Origin: Petunia secreta
Lineage: Eukaryota > Streptophyta > Magnoliopsida > Solanales > Solanaceae
Assembly: GCA_029990175.1 (NCBI GenBank)
Contig: JARKIP010000011.1
Span: 26,448,001-26,512,000 of the forward strand
Reading direction: 5' to 3'
DNA: 64,000 bases
Below, one piece after another: positions 22,225-33,150 of this stretch. Numbering within the stretch: the stretch's first letter is position 1; every line of letters begins with the position of its first letter. The translations under genes were made by a program, and so were the position numbers. Below the pieces are notes generated by a model that was not told the DNA's origin, did no database searches, and saw only the letters and a list, made by a program, of their open reading frames with translations.

Positions 22225-24209
22225 GGGTTTGAGTATGAAACTCTTCCCTTCGAGCTTGTGTTGGATCTTCCATTTTGAATGACTGACCGGTCATACTGCC
22301 ATGGTCGTCCCAATAGCAAATGACAAGCTTGCATCGGCACCACACCGAACATCATTTCATCTTGACATTCGCCAATTCTAAACTTGATCCACACTTGTTT
22401 GACAAGCCTCAATTCTCCACACTCATTCAGCCATTGCAATTTGCAAGGGTGGGGATGCTTCAACGTAGGTAGTCCCATTTCTGAAATCAAGGTTTGGCTC
22501 ACCACATTTGCACAACTACCTGAGTCAACGATCATCGAACACATCTTTCCCCTCACTCGACATCGGGCATGGAAAAGATTTTCTCTTTGGTTGTCCTCTT
22601 CTTCCAGAGTCATGCAGCTCAAATTCCTTCGAACCACAAGAAACATTTCCGGATGATCAGCTTCAGCAGCTTCATGATCATCATCACCTTCAGCTCGGTC
22701 AGCCTCCTCGATAAACTCCTCCTCGGTGTCACTCGCTTGCTCATGGACGGTTCCATCTTCGAGCATAAGCATAACTTTGCGAGTTGGACACTCTTTTGCC
22801 ATGTGACCATAACCTTTGCATTTATGACACTGAATATTTGAAGCACTAGGAGAGTTGAGTTGAACTTGACCTCCCACTTCTCTTGACTGGTTAACGGTCA
22901 CACCCCTCTCGAAGGGTCTCTTCGAATCTCGAACAGTGTTGGCACTTGTTTGGTTAGGACACTTCCATTCTCTACCTCGGTTCAAAGGAGTAGAAGTAGT
23001 GACTCCTCGATACCGGTTTGCCTTATTATCCTTTACCAATTTCTCAGCTTCGGTGGCAGCTTCGAACAGATCTTCCAACGTGTGGTACACGTGTAGCCTC
23101 AATTGAGATGACACATCCCGAGCCAAGCTATTTTTGAATCGAATAGTAGCTTGCTCTTCATCTTCTACCAGATCAAGATTCAATCGAACCTTTTCGAACT
23201 CATCATGGTACTCTTGTACTGACTTGGACCCTTGCTTTAGCTCATAGAGCTTTTGTAATTGAGTTTGCCGGTACTTAGCACTCAAATACTTAGCATCCAT
23301 TGCTCTCTTCAACTGTGGCCAAGTAATGACTTCGGGATAGGCATTCCTTCGTCTATATCTTTTGTCAGCTTCCCACCATGTAGATGCATACGCTTCAAAC
23401 GAAGCAATGGCATGGGCAGCTTTTCTTTCTTCGGTCATCTCATTGGTTTCGAAGATTCGCTCCATTTTAAGCTTCCATTCAAGATATTCAACTGGATCAC
23501 TAGTTCCCTTAAAGGATGGAATAGGGATCTTAACACTGCTCAAGTTTGTGTCTCGAACACCACGTACCTGTTCGGGATACTCATCATAGCGATCATCAGC
23601 CTCACGCTCAATATGTCGTTCAACATTTGCGCCTCGGCCTCGACCTCGAAAATTTCCACGACCTCGGTGAGCTTGCCTTCGTTGAGCGAATGGCTGCTCG
23701 TAATCAGGTTCGGCATCAGGAAATTCTCCTTCATCCACCTCTTCGTCAACAACCTCAACTTGTCTTCGGGCCATTGGAAGTGGTATTCTCTCTCCTCGGG
23801 GAATGCCCAAGTGTTGAGTCTCAGCTTGGGGATTGCCCAAGTTTTGTTGTGTTTGGGGATTGCCAAAAACTTCTCTTCGAATTGCCTCGCTTTTCAACTG
23901 ATGTTGTCGAATAAGCTCAGCATACAGCTCAGGTTTCATTAGAGTGGACTTGCTAGTTCCAGCGCCGAACCCAGGTAAGGCCACGGACACACTTCCTTGA
24001 TCGAGTTGAGCTACTCGAGCACTCACTCCTCTCACTTCGGAACTGACGCCTTGTATCGCAGCCATGAGATCGGCTAACGACACTTCGGGCTTCTCAATGC
24101 CCTTGCCATCGTTCCATTCCCAGCCATGGTACCTGCACGAATCAAAGACCAAACAGATGTTAAGGTTAGAAATCACCTCACACACTCCCTCACCTTTGAT
24201 GTGTGGCAC
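22185..24209 (-). pseudogene. Gypsy D gag and protease (674 open residues)
   Basis: The longest gypsy frame in the window. In order: a basic RGRGNFRGRGRG region (about 182-193), the gag capsid domain (about 225-390, with PSFKGTSDPVEYLEWKLKME and LQKLYELKQGSKSVQEYHDEF), a zinc knuckle CHKCKGYGHMAKEC (461-474), an acidic linker, and a protease with IVDSGSCANVVS (DSG 562-564) and HLLLGRPWQYDRS. The first 30 or so residues are leader. The native start is probably the ATG at 24127-24125 (MAGNG), but a small indel puts it out of frame with the rest. At the end the frame slips after GRSNT into non-native residues, so protease and reverse transcriptase are no longer joined. Confidence 0.85.
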
Positions 24210-25335
24210 TTGGGTCCACTCAATTTATGGGTTCGGTTTTGGTCACTCAAGTACTTGTAGCCAATGGCTTCCTCGGTTGATCAACTTCTCTCAGTTCCTT
24301 CAAATTTGACAAGTTGCAATGTCTACTTCAGGAAGAGTGAGTTGATTTGACTCAATGGAACGGACGCTATTTACTCTTGCGCTTCGGGAAGTCAAAGAAT
24401 TTTCTACGAAGTTGGACTTCGGTCACCCCCACGCACGAGTTCCTATAAGCTCAAATGTGTTAGTACGACCTCCAGTAGGAAAATTACTCAAAAGATCCAC
24501 TAACTAGAATTTTCGGACAGAAGAAAAGTGAAAACCTAGGAGAATCTACCCTTTGATTCCTCTTCGGAATCTTTTTCGAACACACCAATTTCTTCTTCAA
24601 TGGAACAGTGAAGAGTGGTCCCTCCTTGGTACGGATAGGGTTTTACCTTATCCAATTCCCCTTTTCAGCCGACAACTTTTTCACCTGGGGTTTTGATCTT
24701 TACACTTTACCCCTTTCTTCTTCAATGGAACAGTGAAGGTTTTGCTCCGGCGTACGGACAAATTTAGCTTCGTTCACTGACCACGAATTTTCAACAGACT
24801 TGGGTTGCTTCTTTCAACTCCGGTTTCAACAACAACGGAGAATTTTAGTCCAAAGTTCTTGAGCTAAGATTCAGCTCCTTCGTGTCGTACACTGTTACAA
24901 TTTGTAACAATTTTCCGGCGTACTGACATCGAATGCAAACACAGAACTTCGAAATTTAAGCACAAAACAAACCCAAATCACTCAAGAACTACTGATCTTC
25001 ATCGGTTTAAAGCAAAACACGCTGGGGTTCGAGTTCAATCACCACCAATACTCAAAACAGTCCAAAATTTCACCAAGAAACCCTAGTCACGAAAGTTGTA
25101 CGTCGGGTACTTGTTGGAATCAGGGAACAATGGTGAACAAGAATCAATGGTTGTTTAATCCAAACAACCAACAATCAAACACAATTTTTTAATTTTCTTT
25201 TTCTACTTTTTTTTTTTTTTTTTTTTGTAAACACCACAACAACAACAATCAAACACAAGGAAGAAAGCTGAAACTGGAGACACAAGCACGATTTAATGAA
25301 CAGGATTTGAGGTTGTAAGAACAAACTCAAACCTT
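24210..25335 (-). other. Gypsy D leader
   Basis: About 1.1 kb of untranslated region between gag and the primer site. It ends in a T-run (25208-25226 on the plus strand), with AT-rich spacing up to the primer site. It resembles the A and B leaders in blocks. No gene seen. Confidence 0.7.
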
Positions 25336-25347
25336 GCTCTGATACCA
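25336..25347 (-). other. Primer binding site of gypsy D
   Basis: GCTCTGATACCA on the plus strand, i.e. TGGTATCAGAGC on the element strand. This is complementary to the 3' end of plant initiator methionine tRNA, three bases from the 5' LTR. Confidence 0.9.
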
Positions 25348-25350
25348 AGA

Positions 25351-26072
25351 TGGTGCAAGCAAATTCGAGGGAATAGCTAAACACGATACGCGGAAGAAAA
25401 CAACAAAAAAATAAAAGATAGAAGCAAGACAAATCTTGCTTCGATTCAAAAGAACAGTGAGGAACCTGTCTCAAAGTTCGATTGAATGAAATCAAGACAC
25501 ACCTATACTATGCAACAATACTCAAGAAAGACCCGCTTCTTGCAAATTGAATGACCGAGAAGAAATTGTTCAAACGAATAACACCGGTTGACATAAGTTC
25601 TTTAAAAGCCCACGTCGGGGTTCGGCTCCATCGGAGACTCACAATAGCACTTGCTACATTTTTCATACAACTTAATAATAATAATGTCTACAATGAAATG
25701 GAAATGGACTATTTATAGACTATGCTAAGGATAAAGTGGTAAATAGTCACAAGTGACTAATAAAAACAAGCCACGCAAGTGTGTGTTCGGCAGCCTCGAC
25801 TTCGGTGCGTGGTTGCTTGCTCGAACTCATTGTTCTCGGACGCTCACTTGTCTTCGAACACAATTTGTTGGTGTTCGGTCACTTTATCCTCGGGCTCAAA
25901 TTTGAAGATGACGCCCTCGGTTCTCGAGCCCGGCCACTCAGCTTCGGAGCAGTTGCTTTCCTTCGACCAGGCCAAGTGAATGCGAACATCATGCAGCAGC
26001 TTGGCTTGGCTTCGAGTCATTGGTCTCCTCGGTGGATCGAACACTTGATCAGCACGTGTTCGGGCTGCATCA
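25351..26072 (-). repeat. 5' LTR of gypsy D (intact)
   Basis: 722 bp with ends TGGTGCAAG and GGGCTGCATCA on the plus strand. It also carries the coding tail with DPPRRPMTRSQAKLLHDV (26070-25844). It is the uninterrupted reference for the hAT E insertion site. Confidence 0.92.
25709..25718 (-). promoter_or_regulatory. TATA-like box of gypsy D LTR
   Basis: CTATAAATAG on the minus strand, about 360 bp from the LTR start. The same site is in the 3' LTR at about 15000-15009. Confidence 0.5.
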
Positions 26073-26077
26073 ACTAG
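26073..26077. repeat. Target site duplication of gypsy D, right copy
   Basis: ACTAG directly after the LTR end. Gypsy C pol resumes here. Confidence 0.92.
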
Positions 26078-26735
26078 GTAAAGGGTTAGAAGAATAATCA
26101 AATTCAGAAGTAAGAATCATACCTTTGTGCACTAGGCAAATGAGTAGTTTATTGCCATCATTCCCTTTCAAAAGCTCACCCGGTTGCATCATGGCACAAA
26201 TGCTACCGGTAGAAGATGGTGGAGTCACCACCAAGCTCCTGGCCAAAGGACTAGTCTCAACAACCGACTTAGCCTTTGCCGCTTCTCTCAAATCCCTCAT
26301 ACGCCGATAATCTTCACTAACTTGCTTCGGCGTCAAAGGTTTAAGCATATACTTTTTTCTCTCATGAGTGGCCGTATAGGTGTTGGCACGACCATCATGT
26401 ACAACATCACGATCAAATTGCCATGGCCTTCCAAATAGAAGGTAGCAAGCTTGCATAGGAACTACATCAAACATGTGTTCATCTACATAGCTCCCCATCT
26501 TGAATTTAATCATCACTTGTTTTACCTCACCACACTCACTTAGCCATTGTAAACTATAAGGATTGGGATGTTTCAAAGTGGGAAATTTCAATTGGGAAAC
26601 TAGTGTTTGACTAACAACGTTAGCACAACATCCCGAGTCAATAATCATGGAACAAACAATACCCATGACTCGGCATCTAGCATGGAAGAGGTTTTCTCTT
26701 TTGCAAGTTCTCACTATCCTCCACAAGCATAGCAC
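26078..26735 (-). pseudogene. Gypsy C protease and linker
   Basis: MIIDSGCCANVVSQTLVSQLKFPTLKH (DSG intact), CYLLFGRPWQFDRDVVHDGRANTYTATHE, SEDYRRMRDLREAAKAK and ICAMMQPGELLKGNDGNKLLIC. It runs to the D insertion point, beyond which the polyprotein continues at 14641. The first dozen residues (MLCLWRIVRTCK) are out of frame with the upstream gag. Confidence 0.78.
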
Positions 26736-26960
26736 CTAAACTTATACTCACAATAAGGAAAGCATAAGGATCATCTTCCTCAACCGTATCCTCCTCCACA
26801 TCAACCTCTTCATCTCCCTCTACTCCCTTATCCTCGGGTTCACTATCTTGTTCATACACCAATTCACCCACCACAACTATGGTCTTTCGAGTAGGACAAT
26901 CTCTAGCAAAATGACCATACCCCTTGCGCTTATATCATTGAGTAGAAGTAGAAGTAGCAT
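26677..26960 (-). pseudogene. Gypsy C zinc knuckle and acidic linker, broken
   Basis: The acidic stretch (DSEPEDKGVEGDEEVDVEEDTVEEDDPYAF) is open from 26874. Upstream of it the knuckle reads stop-Y-K-R-K-GYGHFARDC. Compared with CHKCRGYGHFARDC in B, the first cysteine is a TGA stop, the next histidine is tyrosine and the second cysteine is arginine. Confidence 0.68.
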
Positions 26961-27020
26961 TTCTCAAGTGAGTTTTAGAATTACCTCCCACATGTGGTGT
27001 AGACTTCTCATACGGCTTCC

Positions 27021-27350
27021 TCACATCTTTACCAGCACTTGCACCACTTGCACTTGGAAATTTTGTTTTGGATTCTTCCACTCCTTTGGTTTACTCATGG
27101 GAGTAGGAGTGCTACTCTTGTTGCGAGTGGACTTCTCATCCTTGAGCCATTTCTCGGCTTCAACCGCAGCATCATATAGATCATAATAATTGTCATATTT
27201 GTAAAACTTCAATTGAGAGGCTATCTCTCGGTTCAACCCACTCCTAAACCGAATCACGGCGGGTTCATCCTCCTCCTCCATGTCTAAGGTCATCCGGATT
27301 TGCTCAAACTCATTGAAGTACTCTCTAACCGTCTTGTAGCCTTGCTTCAA
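27021..27350 (-). pseudogene. Gypsy C gag, C-terminal part of capsid domain
   Basis: GYKTVREYFNEFEQIRMTLDMEEEDEPAVIRFRSGLNREIASQL and a basic linker (STRNKSSTPTPMSKPKEWKNPKQNF). A stop at about 27369 (CATTTGAGTTAGTC region, plus strand) separates it from the preceding piece. Confidence 0.7.
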
Positions 27351-27504
27351 CTCATAAAGACATTTGAGTTAGTCTTGACGATATTGTTGAGTCAAATACT
27401 TCTCATCCATCACAAGAATCAATTCACCCTAAGTAACATTGATGGCCATAGCATTTCTCCTTCTATTCCTCCTGGCCGATTCCCACCAAGTAGAAGCAAA
27501 GGAT

Positions 27505-27984
27505 TCAAATGAAGATATAACATACTTGGCTTTTGTTCTCCTCGGTCATGTCATTGGTGTCACACACTCTCTCCATAGATAACTTCCACTCAATGTACTC
27601 AACCGGGTCACTACTCCCTTTGAAAGTACGAATAGTAAGCTTCACACTGTTGAGATTATTGTTTTCACGACCCCCTTGGTAAGGCTCCGGTCGGCCTCCA
27701 TCACCATCATAATCCCTCTTAGCATTCCCTCCAACATACCTCATAGGTGGCCCTCGACCTCGGCCTCTACCCCTATCCACATTACGACCCCAATTCATTC
27801 CTCGCCTAGGTTGATAATGAGCATCATACCCATAGGCATCATCACTATACTCATCCTCCTCCCCTTCTTGAGCTTCCTTAACTTTCCCAAGAGGTAGAAC
27901 ATTTCGAATGGGTCTTGGAAGTGGAGTATTTCTTTGGGGATTGCCCAAAATATGGGGAATGCCCACTCGTTGAGGATTGCCCAA
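27505..27984 (-). pseudogene. Gypsy C gag, middle part
   Basis: Repeated GNPQ/GIPH motifs, acidic EEDEYSDDAYGYD, basic GRNVDRGRGRGRGPP, and the start of the capsid domain (FKGSSDPVEYIEWKLSMERVCDTNDMTEE). It then slips out of frame at 27540. Confidence 0.7.
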
Positions 27985-28013
27985 TACTTTTTCATTTCTA
28001 TCATGATCATCCC

Positions 28014-28232
28014 TTACCCTTTGTTGCTTAAGTAACTCGGCAACTTGTTCTGGGGTAAAGGTTGAACCATTTTCCCTTCACCGGCTTCAAGGTGGACACT
28101 CAGGGTCCCCTTTTCAACTTGGACAGTCGGGGTCCACTTCTCTAGGCTTTCAATCCTTAGGCTCATACTATCCAATTTGGCCAAGATAGTAGCCAAGGTA
28201 CTCTTTAAAAGATCATCTCCTTCATTAGCCAT
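28014..28232 (-). pseudogene. Gypsy C gag N-terminus
   Basis: MANEGDDLLKSTLATILAKLDSMSLRIESLEKWTP; the start is aligned with A and B (MANEGDDP). A short coiled coil follows, then a stop at 28014 with a frame change to the next piece. Confidence 0.7.
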
Positions 28233-29332
28233 TGTACCTACAAAATGAATAAACGTTAGTGAAATTACCTCTCACACACCCTCACTTTGTGCATCACTCG
28301 GTTCACTCATTTAGTGGTGGTGGATATTTCACTCGAACTTGAATCTAGAAGCTTCACGTAGTTGAACAACAATCCTCAACTCAATCACTCAATTACACAA
28401 GTCAAGTGTCCTCCGGGGTGAGTGGAGTTTATGTGACTCAATGGACTATAAGCTTTTTAAAGTGAGGACTTGTGCCAAAATGATCTACGAATCTTCTTGG
28501 AGTTCTACTCTCCAAACTAGGCACGAGTTGCCTAAAAGCTCAATGGACTAGTACCACTTAAGTAGGAAAGTTACTTAGAGAAGTATTAATTAGATGTTAT
28601 GCAAGCAAAAGAAACAAGAGAACCTAGGAAAAACTACCCAAACCAACACCTTTCTGCAGTAGGCGGGGTGCTTAAAAGTAGGAGGTGGGCGCCTAGCCTT
28701 GCAGTATTTCAGGCTGAGGGCATGGGACTAGGCGGGGCGCCTGAGGTCCTATGCAGTGACCAAATCAGGCGGGGCACCTGAGGTCCTATGCAGTGACGAA
28801 ATTAGGCAGGGCGCCTAGACTCTAGGCGAGACGCCTAGACCTGGACCAGATTCAACCCTCCAAACTTGTTCCAATTCGATTTTCAATCCACAAATCCGGT
28901 GTTTTCAACTTGTTTTCACAATCCAATGATACCCAAAGTTGATTTTGATCTTTTCAAACAAACCCCAATCAATTTTTCACCCAACAATCAATCAAATCCA
29001 AGATTCAATGCCATGAAACTCAAGAACAAGGGTTTCTTTCAAAAGGGTTTAAAGTTGGAATTCAAATCTTCAACAATCTGTTATACAACTTCAAATCATG
29101 TGATTTAGGTATCAAAACGACGGGTTTTCAACAAGGATCAATCTCCAATAACACCCATATCAAGAATCAATCACACCAACAAGATATGCCAAATTTTTGG
29201 ATTTTCAACTTTTTCAATTTTTTTTTTATTTTTTCTCCTTTTCAATAACATCAAAGACAAGAAACTAACAAGAAAACTAACTAGGCATGATGAACAAGGA
29301 TCGAGGGTTTGTAAGAACAAATCCCGAGCCTT
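28233..29332 (-). other. Gypsy C leader with GGCGCC-type motif cluster
   Basis: Untranslated leader of about 1.1 kb. About 28660-28850 contains five or so copies of an AGGCGGGGCGCCTGA-like unit. Two of them sit in a longer repeat with GAGGTCCTATGCAGTGAC. The motif is shared with the C LTRs. The rest is AT-rich with a T-run near 29219-29236. Confidence 0.65.
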
Positions 29333-29344
29333 GCTCTGATACCA
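29333..29344 (-). other. Primer binding site of gypsy C
   Basis: GCTCTGATACCA on the plus strand, complementary to initiator tRNA-Met, three bases from the LTR. Confidence 0.88.
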
Positions 29345-29347
29345 AAC

Positions 29348-30099
29348 TGATGCAGGGTAAAAACGGAAACATAAAAAGATAGGAGCGAGACTCGTCTAAA
29401 ACTCCCTACGAGGTATCCATGAAGAACTTGTTCCGTGAAACCCTCGATTCGGGTCAAGAGTTGCCTACACTATGTAACTACCCTCGAGACACACCTGGGT
29501 CTCGCAAATAGAATGATCGGGCGGGGTTGAGGGTCAACTAGGTCTACTAGAAGATTCAAGTCCCAAAACATAGGTTTTATTCAACAAAGGAGCATTGCTC
29601 TCATATTTTTCAACATTCAAAATAAACTAAGTATGAAAATAAGCTAGACTTGAGTATTTATAGTGTTTCCCAAGCATACATAATAACCAAAATACCCTTA
29701 CTCATAAGGTTCACTAAATAGACCACGTAGGGCAAAATAGTAATAATAATATAAGTTGTTAAAATATTCAGCGTTCTAGGCGGGGCGCCTGGAAGTTGGG
29801 CAGCGAGCTGGGAGGCTTCTGGCTAGGCGGGGTGCCTGGTCTTGGCTTGTGCCAGGCGGGGCGCCTTGAGCTAGGCGGGACGCCTGCCTCCTTTGGCAGT
29901 GCGTCATCCAGGCGGGGCGCCTGACTGTGCTGGACATCTCTCCTCCTCCTTAGACGTGGGGCCTAGAGCTGAAACCATCCGGAACATCTTCCAATTGCTT
30001 TCATCTTCGAGCCCTTTCCTCACCAAGTGTAAATGCACCTCTTGGACCTCCTTGGCTTGACTTCGAGTGAATGGTCTCGTGACGGATTGCCCGACATCA
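29348..30099 (-). repeat. 5' LTR of gypsy C
   Basis: 752 bp, pairing with 11249-11987. The TATA box is at 29655-29664 (minus strand). A series of about five GGCGGGGCGCCTGG-like motifs lies at about 29779-29930, upstream of the TATA box and so in U3. Confidence 0.87.
29655..29664 (-). promoter_or_regulatory. TATA-like box of gypsy C LTR
   Basis: ACTATAAATA on the minus strand. Confidence 0.5.
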
Positions 30100-30104
30100 A
30101 TTTT
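30100..30104. repeat. Target site duplication of gypsy C, right copy
   Basis: ATTTT; the leader of gypsy A resumes with AACAGACTTTAGG, which aligns with CAACAGACTTGGG in D. Confidence 0.9.
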
Positions 30105-30646
30105 AACAGACTTTAGGTTGCCTTTCACTCCGGTGACTTTCAACGTCGGAGGAAATCAATTCTACAAGTTCGAGCTAAGAACACAGCTTGCTTCGTCCGT
30201 ACACTGTTACAATGTAACAATTTTCCGGCATACGGACGGTGGTTCAAATAATGGAACTTCGATTTTTAGCTCAAAAACTCAATCCAAATCAAAAGAAAAC
30301 CACCAATCTTCAACACTAAACACCAAAACTCAACTGGGGCTTGATAACAACCACTACCACGTCCAAAACAGTCTTAAAAAAAACGTCGAGAAACTCTAGT
30401 CGTTGATCATGTACGACAGGTACTCAAACGAATCACCGGACAGTGGCGAACACAAATCAGTGGTTGTTTAATCCAAACATAAATCCAACAACAACTTTTT
30501 GAATTTTCTTATTTTTACTTTTTTTAATATGATAACAACACAACAACAATCACCAACACAAGAACAGGAAATTGAAACAAAAGACACGAACGCACAAAAA
30601 TAAAATAAAGAACAGCATTGGGGTTGTAAGAACAAACCCAAACCGT
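30105..30646 (-). other. Gypsy A leader, second segment
   Basis: Continuation of the untranslated leader cut at 11248, up to the primer site. No gene. Confidence 0.7.
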
Positions 30647-30658
30647 TCTCTGATACCA
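30647..30658 (-). other. Primer binding site of gypsy A, one mismatch
   Basis: TCTCTGATACCA on the plus strand, i.e. TGGTATCAGAGA. The last base differs from the initiator-tRNA complement seen in C and D. Confidence 0.75.
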
Positions 30659-30661
30659 AGA

Positions 30662-31423
30662 TGGTGCAAGCTAACTTGGTAGCTTAGCAACCGAGGTTAA
30701 CAGCAGAAAAGATAAACAAGATAAAATCCAGATGCAGCTTTTCTTGCTTGAACGGTACCGAGGATCTGGTCTCGGTACGATCCAAGTAGAAGGAAAGAGC
30801 ACCTAAACTATGCAACAGTCCTCAAGAGAACATTGCCTCTTGCAAACTGAATGATCAAAGAGGAAATGTTCAATCGGAGTCACCGCAAGCCACAAGTCCA
30901 AAACCCCACGTCGGGGTTTGCTCACATCTAAGACAAAAGGAAATGCTCTCGGTGATTTCATTCAATATTCATCAAAATCTAGGTTAACTGACTACAATTG
31001 AAATGGAACAAGGTTTATATAAGAAATACTAAGGGTAAACTAGTAAAAACGGTCACAAGTGACCAATAAAAGCAAGCCACGCAGGGCTGAATAAGTGAGT
31101 GTTCGGCAACCTTGACTTCGATGCTCGGTTGCTTGCTCGAACACATTTATCTTCAAGCGCTCACTTAACTTCGGACACAATTGTAGTGTCCGGATTTATG
31201 CTGCTCAACGCCAAGGGTTGGTGTTCGGTCACTTTTTCCTCGGGCCCAAATTTGAGGATGTAGCCTTCGGCTCTAGCACTTTGCCACTCTTCCTCCCTAC
31301 CAAGCCAACTAAATGTGCATATCATGCAGAAATTTGGCTTGGCTTCGTATCATTGGCCTCGGTGGATCATTCATTAACTTCGGTGGATCATTGAGCACTT
31401 GATCAGCACTTCAGGCTGCATCA
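30662..31423 (-). repeat. LTR shared by gypsy A (5' LTR) and gypsy B (3' LTR)
   Basis: 762 bp. On its left is a primer binding site, on its right a polypurine tract and integrase, so it closes A and opens B at once. It matches 5087-5864. A TATA-like TATATAAA reads on the minus strand near 31013-31021. Confidence 0.85.
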
Positions 31424-31875
31424 TCCTCCCCTTCTTGAGAAGATTTCGTCCTCGAAATCGCTTCATCATCTGTCCCCGGTGCTTGACCTACAACACAAGG
31501 AGTTAAATCAGCAACATTGAAGATGTTGGACACATTATACTCACCTGAGAGGTCAATCACATAATCATTGTTGTTGATCTTGCTCAGCACTTGAAATGGA
31601 CCGTCCCCTCGAGGTGCCATCTTTCCTTTCCTTTGGTTCAGAAATTGCTCTCTTCGGAAGTGAACCCAAACCCAATCTCCCTTCTTCAACTCCAACTTCT
31701 TTCTCCTCTTGTTCTTTTTCAATACCACTTTGGCATAAGCTTCCTCAAGATTCTTCTTTGCCTTGTCGTGCAACTCGAGCAAAGCTTTGGCTCGGTGAGT
31801 ACCTTCAAAATCAATAATAACATCTCGAGGCAATGGGGTTAGATCAACTGGAATTAAAGGATTAAAACCGTACAC
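31411..31875 (-). pseudogene. Gypsy B integrase C-terminal half
   Basis: MYGFNPLIPVDLTPLPRDVIIDFEGTHRAKALLELHDKAKK, KKGDWVWVHFRREQFLNQRKGK, SKINNNDYVIDLSGEYNVSNIFNVADLTPC and the acidic tail. It stops just inside the LTR (31411), shorter than the tail in D. Confidence 0.75.
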
Positions 31876-32347
31876 CAGTCGAACGGAGTCATATTTATCA
31901 TTCGGTGCATCGTTCGATTGTATGCAAACTCCATTATGGGGAAACGATTAGCCCAGTTTCCAACCTTGCCTTTGGTCAAAGCTCGAAGCAGAGCTCCCAA
32001 GGTTCGGTTAACTACCTCGGTCTGTCCATCAGTCTGAAGATGATGAGACGTCGAGAATAGTAATTTGGTGACGAGGGCACCCCACAAACATTGCCAAAAA
32101 TGACTCAAGAACTTCGAGTCTCGATCACTCACAATTGTACGTGGCACACCATGCAATTTTAACACATGGACAATAAACAAGGAAGCAACATTTTGTGCAC
32201 AACCCCATTTCTTGCAAGGAATAAAGTGAGCCATTTTGGAAAATCAGTCCACGACAACGAAGATGCTATCGTGTCCTCCCCCCGACCTCGGTAACCCAAT
32301 ACAAAGTCCATGGATATATCAACCCAAGGTCGATCAGGCGCAGGCAA
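31854..32347 (-). pseudogene. Gypsy B integrase core, broken
   Basis: Two overlapping frames: 32347-32159 (PDRPWVDISMDFVLGYRGRGED, first catalytic aspartate) and 32234-31854 (IVSDRDSKFLSHFWQCLWGALVTKLLFSTSHHLQTDGQTEVVNRTLG, second aspartate and glutamate). A frameshift within VVVDRFSK separates them. Confidence 0.7.
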
Positions 32348-33034
32348 CGGGGTATGCTAACCATGAGGGTTGGACTTCGATTTAGCTTTCTTGTAAACGA
32401 GACAAGCGTTGCAAAGCTTTTCCACATCTCATCGCATTTTTGGCCAATGGAACTGCTTGGTTAAGATACCAAGAGTTTTGTCAATACCGAAGTGTCCCAT
32501 CAAGCCTCTGGAGTGAGCTTCTCGGACCAAGAACTCTCTCCACGATGACATTGGCGCACAGACCCTCCTACTCTTGAAGAGGTAGCCATCGTGACATTGA
32601 TATTTTTCAACCCTTCAGCCACTCAAGATTGCGTCACTGACGCTTTTCAGCTTCGAATCGTCTTCGTACATCAACTTGATGCTTTCGAATCCCATGAACC
32701 TCGAGGCGAGAGTGGTCGCTATGGAAAATTTCCTTGATAGCGCATCGGCCATAACATTGTTTTTTCCCTTTTTGTAAAGAATTACATAGGGAAAGCTTTC
32801 AATGAATTCAACCTATTTGGCATGTCTTCGGTTCAATTTCTCCAGACCTCGGAGATGTTTCAAAGATTCATGATCACTTTTAATCACAAACACTCGAGGC
32901 CAAAAATAATGCTGCCAATGGGCGAGTGCTCGAACGAGGGCATACAACTCCTTATCATATGTCGAATAATTCAAGTTTGCACCCTTAAGCTTTTCGCTAA
33001 AGTAAGCGATCGGCTTTCCTTCTTGCATCAGCAC
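32348..33034 (-). pseudogene. Gypsy B RNase H and integrase zinc region, broken
   Basis: RNase H is open at 33034-32813 (MQEGKPIAYFSEKLKGANLNYSTYDKELYALVRALAHWQHYF) and ends in TAG where D has the TGG of HAKWVEF. Downstream the HHCC region is recognisable but interrupted. Confidence 0.68.
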
Positions 33035-33150
33035 TCTACCTATCCCAACTCCAGATGCATCATACTCGACCTCGAATGCTTTATCAAAGTCAGGGAGTTA
33101 CAAAACGGGGCAGAACAAAGCCTCTGTTTCAACTCTTGGAAGGCCCTCTC

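Larger units (their letters stand above)
14642..26072 (-). mobile_element. Gypsy D: complete gypsy element with hAT E in its 3' LTR
   Basis: Both LTRs are 722 bp once hAT E is removed (14642-15044 plus 18991-19309, and 25351-26072). Internal region 6041 bp, primer site 25336-25347, 5-bp duplication ACTAG. gag-pol is on the minus strand, with several stops and a few frameshifts. A hand comparison of the two LTRs gives about 25 differences, nearly all transitions, so this is a moderately young insertion. It lies in pol of gypsy C. Confidence 0.92.
11249..30099 (-). mobile_element. Gypsy C: complete but coding-defective gypsy, interrupted by gypsy D
   Basis: LTRs at 11249-11987 and 29348-30099, a 5-bp duplication ATTTT on both sides, a primer site at 29333-29344, and an internal region of about 5.9 kb once D is removed. 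gag and pol lie on the minus strand. It is a different subfamily from A, B and D: its LTRs open TGATGCAGGG on the plus strand and contain repeated AGGCGGGGCGCCTGG-like motifs. It inserted in the leader of A in the same orientation. Confidence 0.88.
5087..31423 (-). mobile_element. Gypsy A: chromovirus-type LTR retrotransposon, interrupted by gypsy C
   Basis: In plus coordinates: 3' LTR 5087-5864, pol and gag remnants 5786-10602, leader 10603-11248 continued at 30105-30661, primer site near 30647-30658, and 5' LTR 30662-31423. Without C the internal region is about 5.9 kb. Order on the minus strand is gag, protease, reverse transcriptase, RNase H, integrase, which is the Ty3/gypsy order. All coding parts carry stops or frameshifts. 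The 5' LTR doubles as the 3' LTR of element B. Confidence 0.8.

Noticed and set aside
23259..23942. 227-residue open frame on the plus strand
   Set aside because: It is the complement of the gag-protease frame of gypsy D and follows its codon structure; no family resemblance.
25336..25347. Possible tRNA gene fragment
   Set aside because: Only the 12 bases complementary to the tRNA 3' end are present, as in a primer binding site; no cloverleaf.
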